DNA of 64,000 bases. Origin: Sacculina carcini (lineage: Eukaryota; Arthropoda; Thecostraca; Sacculinidae). A program made the position numbers and the translations under genes. The stretch covers positions 2,448,035 through 2,512,034 of the forward strand of contig OU696573.1 in assembly GCA_916048095.2 (NCBI GenBank), in the 5' to 3' direction. The notes beneath the pieces were generated by a model. It did not search any database. It was not told the DNA's origin and was given only the letters and a program-made list of their open reading frames with translations. This document shows, in pieces, positions 45,856-54,400 of the stretch (position 1 is the first letter of the stretch; every line of letters begins with the position of its first letter).

Positions 45856-48800
45856 ATTCACAAACTGTGCCGCGAGGATACGCTTAACTTGTTGAATACC
45901 GTTGGTGTTTTACGAGCACACTAGCCGAATTATCTAGTGGTTATCTAAACTTGTTTAAACAGGGAGTTTGGCTTTAATTATTTCGTAGGTGAATTTCTGT
46001 ACAGTGTTGTTTTGATGCTGGCTTTATTTTACTCCTGTTTTTGTTTGCTCGTCGAATTGCTATCGGTTTCTGTGTGAGTTTCACAAGGTTAAATATTCTG
46101 CAAGAGTGAGTGTTGAACCCTGGTCCTCTTGGTCGCAAGGAACTGCTTTACCCATTCGGCCACTTCATCTCACACGTTCAGTCGCATGTTTGACAGGTAT
46201 ATCATTGTTATCGGACGGCCGCACTTGTGAGACCACTCCTGCCGTTATTCTGCTGGCGTCGTGTCGCTCCACTGTGCGTCGCGTCACGCTGACACCACAC
46301 AACTCGTCGAGCGGTGCTGCGCCGCATTCGTCGTCGGTTGCCAGCTCTCCAGACGTAGTGTTGCCACTTGAGCGCGGCTCGTCTGTGGTTGCCATTGCCT
46401 GGGATGCGCTGCACGGTGAATTTGCATTTTCAATTTCACATAAAACGCCAGTCATATTTATCATTGATACTGATCATATACGTGTACAAGATCAGCATTA
46501 GTAAAAAAGGACTTAATTTATAAATATGAACACATTATTTATTAATATAATTGATTTTATTTAGCTTTAATCCTGTTATCTTCACTTATGTATTACTGGA
46601 GATTTTTGCTCTCTTTTCCTTATTTGTTTGTTCTGACTTACTTTCTTTCTATTATTCTATCTATCTATCCATCTATCTATATCCACCTGTCCATCCATCT
46701 CTATTTATCAATGTGAGCGCATGCACATCTGCATGTATGTGTGTGTGTGTGTGTGTTTGTGTCAGGATTGTTGTACTACTGGGACGTGACGCCGGCCCAC
46801 GCGACCATTGGTGGACACCAGTGGCTTGGTCGTCGTGCTGGTGCGCGTATTATGTCGTCCAGTCTGCAGGGACGGCGGCGCACTCCAATCATTGTCGCTC
46901 AGCTCGGCACTCTAGGCTCTATGGACATCGACTCGGCCGGACGCAAGGTATACACAAGTATTAATTACAGGCAAATCCAGTAGCATGGGGGTAGAGTGCA
47001 AGCGCTATTACCACTGTGAGGTGGCCCCGTGTGTACCGGAAGCGCCCAAAAAAGATGTAGACAGAAAGAGAGTTCGAAAAGTAAACGTTTTAGTCGGGAA
47101 GATGAGAGCGAATGAAAAAAGAATCAATGGAAATAAACAATGAATAAAATGAAATTATCAAATCAAAAGGCTCAATAAAATGTATTCAAACTCGTAAATT
47201 TTCATCTTATATCGAACTTATGACAGCTTAACCAGTTTTAAGCAATTTCATGAAATTTTCATAGACATTTTTTTCTTCAGAACATCGCTTATCTATCGCC
47301 CGACAATGTATTTTACTGGTTATATATTTGTTATATTTTTGTACTGTCATAATTATGAATGTGAAGGACAACGTGTGTGAGTGCGCGCTCTCCTAGTTGT
47401 CGTGCAGGAAATGAGCTCTACGCTCAAACTGTCCTGTCTTTTTCCCACTGTCTGTCCAATTTGCGTTTTAACTCTACCATATATTTCTGGCCTGTACAAT
47501 AGTCTTGGGCCAGACATCTATTTGTCTGAAATCGAACCTATACACCTAACCTATACTATCTAAGTCTTTTTTGCACCGATATTTCAAGGCCTTCATACCG
47601 TGTCTTCATCCTTTCTTTTGACTCATCAATCCTGTATGCGTGTGAGCAGTTATATTGGGCGGACGTGGAGCGTGCCAGCGTGGAGGTGTGTGAATTGGAC
47701 GGGTCGCGACGGCGGTTGCTGGTGCACGGTGACCTTGACATGGTGAGGTCACTGACCGTGTCACACTCTGCGGCGCTCATGTACTGGACCCAATGGACCA
47801 GAGAGGCGCGTATTCAGCGAGCATGGATGGATGGTACACATAGGTGAGTGTGGCATACACACATACACACACACATACATGCGGTATGTGTGTATGTATA
47901 GGCAGGATTATGCTTGTGCTTGGATTTGTGTATATTGTGTATATTGAACGCATTGTGCAGAATTGGTTACAAAAAAGTGTTATTTGTATTTGTCAGTGTG
48001 TAAACGTTATCATATCTGTGTTGAAGGTTCTGCTTGACATACTAAAGCCGTTGTGTATATTTTCTCTTTCAACATACGTGTATGTGCACTTCGCATTACA
48101 TTGGTTGTTCTATGTTGTCTATCTGTATGTTCTCACCGAGTTGAATTTACGGGAGATGAGCATGGCTCGAGCTGTCCCGTCTCAATTGCCACATTTGTCC
48201 AGCAACGACTTAAAGGAACTTATGATTGGGGCCGCCACAACATCATTGCTCAAATAATTCTACTTGGTAGTGCACCTAAACGGGAAGCCATATTTCCTCA
48301 AGTCGCCGCGGCATCTCGTTTTCTTTAGTTTCATGTGTATGTGTGTGTGTTTGTGTGTTTGTGTGACACGACAGAGAGGATGTGATAACAGAGCGGCTAG
48401 GTCGGCCGGCCGGCGTTGTGGTCGATGCGTACAGGGGCGCCATCTACTGGTGTGACAACCAACTAGGCACTGTGGAGACCAGCTCGCTAACCGGATCTAA
48501 CCGGCACATTCTGGTTTCAGGTACTGTACATTTCACGGTCTTACATTCACATTACATTACTACATTTACATGTTTACATTACAGTATTACATTTACATTA
48601 CATTATTGCATTTACATTACATTATTACATTTACATTTCAATATTCCATTTGCATTACATTATTCCATTTACATTACATTATTCCATTTACTTTACATTA
48701 TTCCATTTACATTACATTATTCCATTTACATTACATTATTCCATTTACATTACATTATTGCATTTACATTACATAATTACATTTACATTACGTTTCTATA

Positions 48801-48919
48801 TGTACATTTATATTTCATTTACATTTTTCATTTTACATTTCATTTTATTTATTCAATCATTTTTATAGCGCAATGACCACACATTACGTCTAGAATGCGC
48901 ATGACACAAACACACACAG

Positions 48920-48988
<69 letters not shown>

Positions 48989-51436
48989 CCCACCAGATTC
49001 CAGCAGCATATACACGTCACATCGCGACGAATCTAGACACTTTTCTCGTTGACGTCAAAACATGTATATGCCGCCGAAATGGGGAATAAACGCGGCCAAA
49101 TCAAGATTGAGTGAGATGGGAGTGATTAGATATTTTGCATACGGAAATAAAATACCAACACACACACGTTTTTATTTATATTTACAGCTGTCAGGTTTTG
49201 ACATATTTATTTATTTTTGTGTGGTCTTCAAACTAATGCCAGTGTGTGTTTATTTGTTTGTGTATAATGGTGTGTGCTTATAGTAGAGGTGTTGTTTTTT
49301 TAGTTATTGAGTTATGTCAGCCATATTTTGCGGCATAGCAAAATTTTTATCTGGTCACATTGTCATTACATGTTCTATTATTTGATACGTTTCAGAAGAT
49401 TAATTCTAACATTGACTAAATGTTTTGAACGCTATTTGATGTTTTGTTTATGCCAGTAGTTTGTTTGTTGTCTATTCTTATTGAAAAATTTCTGAAATTT
49501 GAAAATGTGAAAATTTAGAAGTCACCGACATTTCCTACCCGTTTTTATTTTTTGCTGTTCCACATTACATCCTCATAGTGCCTCACGCTACTACTACACA
49601 TTTTTATACTGTTTGCATTTTGATTCAGTCCAAGTGAGTAATTATTCATAAATGAAAATCAATAATCAATATATTCTGCATATTTTATGCCTAATCTATC
49701 AATTTATTTGTCATTGAACTTAGTTTCATGAATATTACAATATATTTATCTATATAGTAATCAAGTTTTATTTATTTATATTCAAATACTTTTTTGTTTA
49801 TATATGTTTTAATGTTTTTACTCCTTGTATTATATGTGTACTCCAGCCTGTAATTTGGGCTATTATCCTATTTGTTGTTAAAATATATACAAAACATTAA
49901 GATATCACCATTATACCACTGTATAGATGCGAGGCAGCCATTCAGCATGTCTCTATTTGACGGCCGTTTGTTTTGGAGCGAGCGCGCGCCGTTCAACTCT
50001 GTTCGCCACGTGGCAGTTGGCAATCACAAGTCGCCTGCTAGCAGTCCAGTTCAGTTGCTGCTCAACATCTCCAACGTGGATCACATCATTATTGCCGAGG
50101 TGACACACACACACACACACACACATTGTTATACACACACACACACACACACACATAATTATATATATATTTTGGCTTAGTTGTCGTATTATTGAAGTGA
50201 AACGATTTTGAGTGCTGGTGTCCATATATGTGTATGTATTTATGTCTGTGTATGTGTCTCTGTGTGTGTGTGTGGGTGTATATATGTGTATTTGTGTTTG
50301 CATGTGTGTGTGTATGGATGCGTGTTTGTATATATGTACGTGTCTGTCTGCATATGTGTGTATGTCTGTGTGTGTGTGTGTGTGTGTGCAGCGTGATCGA
50401 GCCATCACACGTGACGCGTGCGCTGGCGACGGCGGCGACATATGCGACAAAGGTGGCGCTCTGTGTTTGCGCACGCCAGGCGGCAGTACATGTGTGTGTC
50501 CCACCGGCCTGCCTCTGCTAGCCGACAATATCACCTGCTCTCGTCGTCCTCCACTCTATCTACTCTATCTCACACAGACCAGGTGACCGCCGCCTCAACG
50601 TGTACATCGGATTCGGTCATTTGAATGCCTCTGGACACGGAATTTCAAATTTCAGCTTTCTGAATACTATGTTAATTTTTTCTCTCTTCCACTTTCTCTA
50701 CATCTCTATACTACCGCTAGGTGGTAATAGTGCTTACACTTTTCTCTTGTCACTGAATTTGCCTGTAATTAGTAATGAATAATGATAAATGATACATATT
50801 GTGCCTTCTCTTTAAGAGTAGTCATTTCAATTTCTCTAGCCTGTGTATATTCGTGTGTGTGTGTGTGTAAAGTAAGTAAATAAAATACCATTTTTGCACT
50901 CCTTATACAGGCATTTCAGTATTAAATTGAAAATATATATAAATAATAAATATATAAGAACATAAAACACATATAATAATCAGTGTAAAAAATATAAGAT
51001 ATATTAGATAAATATATATATACACATGAATATATGAAAAAATGAGAACACGCATGTGTGTGTGTCAGTTTGAATCGAGTGGCTCTGCACACAGAGCATA
51101 GTGCCGGCACCACCTGGCCTGTCACACTGGCCACATCAGGCGTGCGCAACGCTGTCTGGCTCGATGTATTGCCGACACACACACAGGCCGTCTTCTCCGA
51201 CACGGCGCTCAATCGGCTCAGGTGACACTGCCATGTGTGTGTGTGTGTGAGTATGACGTTTGCGTATCTGTTGATATATATGTACCTGCTGATGTATTTG
51301 TATATGAACTTGTCGATGTATTTGTGTATATGTCCGTACATGTGTCTGCCTCTGTGTGTGTGTGTGGGTGTATAAGCGCTTTAGAGATTGTTGGGTTTGA
51401 AGCGGGTGTGATGCGCGATATCAATGTAATACTGTA

Positions 51437-51468
<32 letters not shown>

Positions 51469-54400
51469 CACGTGACCAGTGTGACGTCACTGGACGGCGG
51501 AGAGGCTCGGCCTTTGATGCCACTACCTGCCGCCATGTGGCCGCTGGGGGTGACTGTGCTGCGACCGCGGGACCTCGTACTGTTCACGTGCGTGGCGCCG
51601 GCGGGCGTGTATGCCGCCGGCGCCGCCGCCAGTGGTGGCGTGTGGTGGCGTCGCCGACTGGTTTGGCACGGTGTAGACGAGCCTGGCGCGGTGGCGGCCA
51701 GCGTGACGCATGGCCGCATGTTCTGGGTGGACACGGGCGGCGTGGTGCGTCTTGAGACGGCGCTACTGGACGGCACAGAACGTCGTGTGTTGGTCACACA
51801 GCAGCTGGTGCGTCCGTCGGCTCTCACCACAGACTCGGACAGGTGTCACACGCTGCTCTCCGTCTCTTTTCTATCATTTATTTCTGGGTTTTTTGTATTT
51901 TAATTCTCGTTTATCCACTGTTCTTCGTATACATCTCCGGCTACTGTTTCTTACAGCTGTTTCTTTCAGTTTTTCATTGTGTGATTTCCATCTGTTTCTT
52001 GTATTTGTCTCTTTTTGTTCATTTGATTCCTTCGTTTTTCATTCTTGCTCGTTCATTTGCCTAATATTTGCATAATGTAGCTTTTTTTGTATGCAATCGT
52101 GCTTATGTGTGTCTGTATGTTGTTCTGTTTTTATTCGTTTTTTTCTGCGTGTCTATTTAATTCATTCTCTTCTCTGTTTTTTCTCTTTAATTCTCTTCTT
52201 TGTCTTTAATTCTTTCTTTTCTTTCTCTTCAATTATTTTCTTTTTCCTCTTCAATTGTTTTCTTTTTCCTCTTCAATTTTTTCTTTTTTCTCTTCAATTC
52301 TTTTCTTTTCTCTGTAATTCTTTCCTTTTTGTCAATTATTTCTCTTTATTTTGCGTGTGTGTATGGGCTGGCAGGCTGTACTGGAGTGACGTTCAGCTGG
52401 GCTGGATAAGTTCGTGTTTGTTGAGCGGCGCTGATCGGCGTGTTATTGTGCGCCACCTGCCGCACCCATTCAGTCTGGCTGTGGTGAGTGCGCCGGGATT
52501 TGACTCCATGGCGGGAGCTTATCGTCTCGTTTTGTCAACGATTAAAATGCGCATTTTAAACATTTGCGGGCGATTGGACAAATCACGTATATACGCGTCC
52601 CAATAACTTAATAATGCATTGACTTTAATACTTAATTACTCACTTACTAACTACTTACTTAAATACATAATTCTTATTATAATGTCATTTATTTCATAAC
52701 ATCATTATGATTTTTATATAGTTCATTGTAATCAGTTTATGGATAAGGTCGTAGAAAGTTGCCTTTGTCAGACTCTTGTTTCATGTTTCGGCTTAAGTGG
52801 AACATTCACACCGCAATACCAGGTTTGTTTCATGGTCATGTTTGTGTGTGTGTGTGTTTGGTTGTTTGCATGCTGGCTTGCAGATAGAGGATCGTCTGTA
52901 TTGGTCGGATTGGCATCGTCAGGCGATTGAATCCAGCAATAAATTCACCGGTCTTGAACGATCCGTCATCGTGGCAGGTTCGTGTTTGCACCGTTTTCAC
53001 CAGCTTTAGTGCTCCGCATTCTTCCACTTGCTTTATTTTTACACTTTTTATGCTTGGATATAATCGTATTCAATCTTAGTATTACTGTTTTATTTTTGTT
53101 AAACTTATTTTGGTGTTTTTGTTGTATTTCGTGGCTTGACGGCTGCCAAGTTTTAATATTTATTTTTGATGTGTGTAGCGTATATAGCGTATACACTTGC
53201 GAGCTCTGAAAATGTGCCTGATATCAATGGCGATTATAACTGGCAATTTCTCAGCTCAATCATTCATCACAATCTTTGTTTGATTTTCTTGAATTTGTTT
53301 TGTTTGAATCGCTGTGCTAGTTATAGTTTTAACTAGCCGAATTTCAAACATATTCGGTGTTTTGTTCGGGCTATTTTCCCGGAGAAACAACTAAACAAAC
53401 CACCAACAAAAAAACAAGCAATAATTATTAGAATATATAAGAATTCAAAATGTAGAATCTCGAAATGAATTTTAGTGGCGAATTCACGGCGAATTGGTTT
53501 GTGATTTGCGCTGATTCGGTTCGAATCAGATGCACAAGGCGTGACCGGCATGACAGCCGTGATTGAGGCGACAGTTGACTCCTCGCCGAGTGACTATACT
53601 GTCAGCGCGTGTCTCCATGACAACGGCGGCTGTTTGCAGTTGTGTTTGGCGCGCGACGCCGGTCAGTTCTCGTGCCTTTGCGCCGACAGCGCCCCCTCTC
53701 CGGGCGATGGCGGAACTAATTCGTCGACCGTCGTCTGTCGCGATCAGTACAGAGTGAGTGAGCTGTGCGCCGCTGCTCATGTACTCTGTAACTGAGGAAA
53801 ACGGGCTTTCATTTTGTTTGGTGCTTTGTAAGGTCGTGTTTAGTCAGCATTTTACTATTGGCATATAAACCCTTGAACTATTTTTTACATTTCAAAGTGA
53901 ATTCAAATACAGGACTATATATTTGTCAATATTGTATGTGTACAAATTATTGGGAATATTTTTTGAATATTTGAGGTTTTTCTGCTTAGACCAGGATTTT
54001 TACTCCGCCGTATGTCATATGTGAATATATATGTATTCTAGGCGCAAACTCATGGTCCAACAAATAAAAGAGCTTCAGATTCTGCATGTCCCTTTGTTTT
54101 TATGAATATGTATCTGTTGGTGCGTGTCTGTTCTTACTAGTTGTATTGACAGTAATGAGTCAGAGACTTGTGATTCCCGCTTTCCAGATGTCGTATTTCT
54201 TGAACATGTTTGTTGTTGGTTGGTTGGTTGTTGTTGGTCGAAGTAACTGTAAATAACCAAAACAATAGACGAAAACTAACTACGCAACTGTGTGTGTGTG
54301 TGTCTGCATGCGTCCTACGTCTGCTAAAATGACATATAAAAATGTTCATCATGTTCATTATGTTGTGTGTTTGTCCATATGTTTGTCGTTGGTTTTCAGC

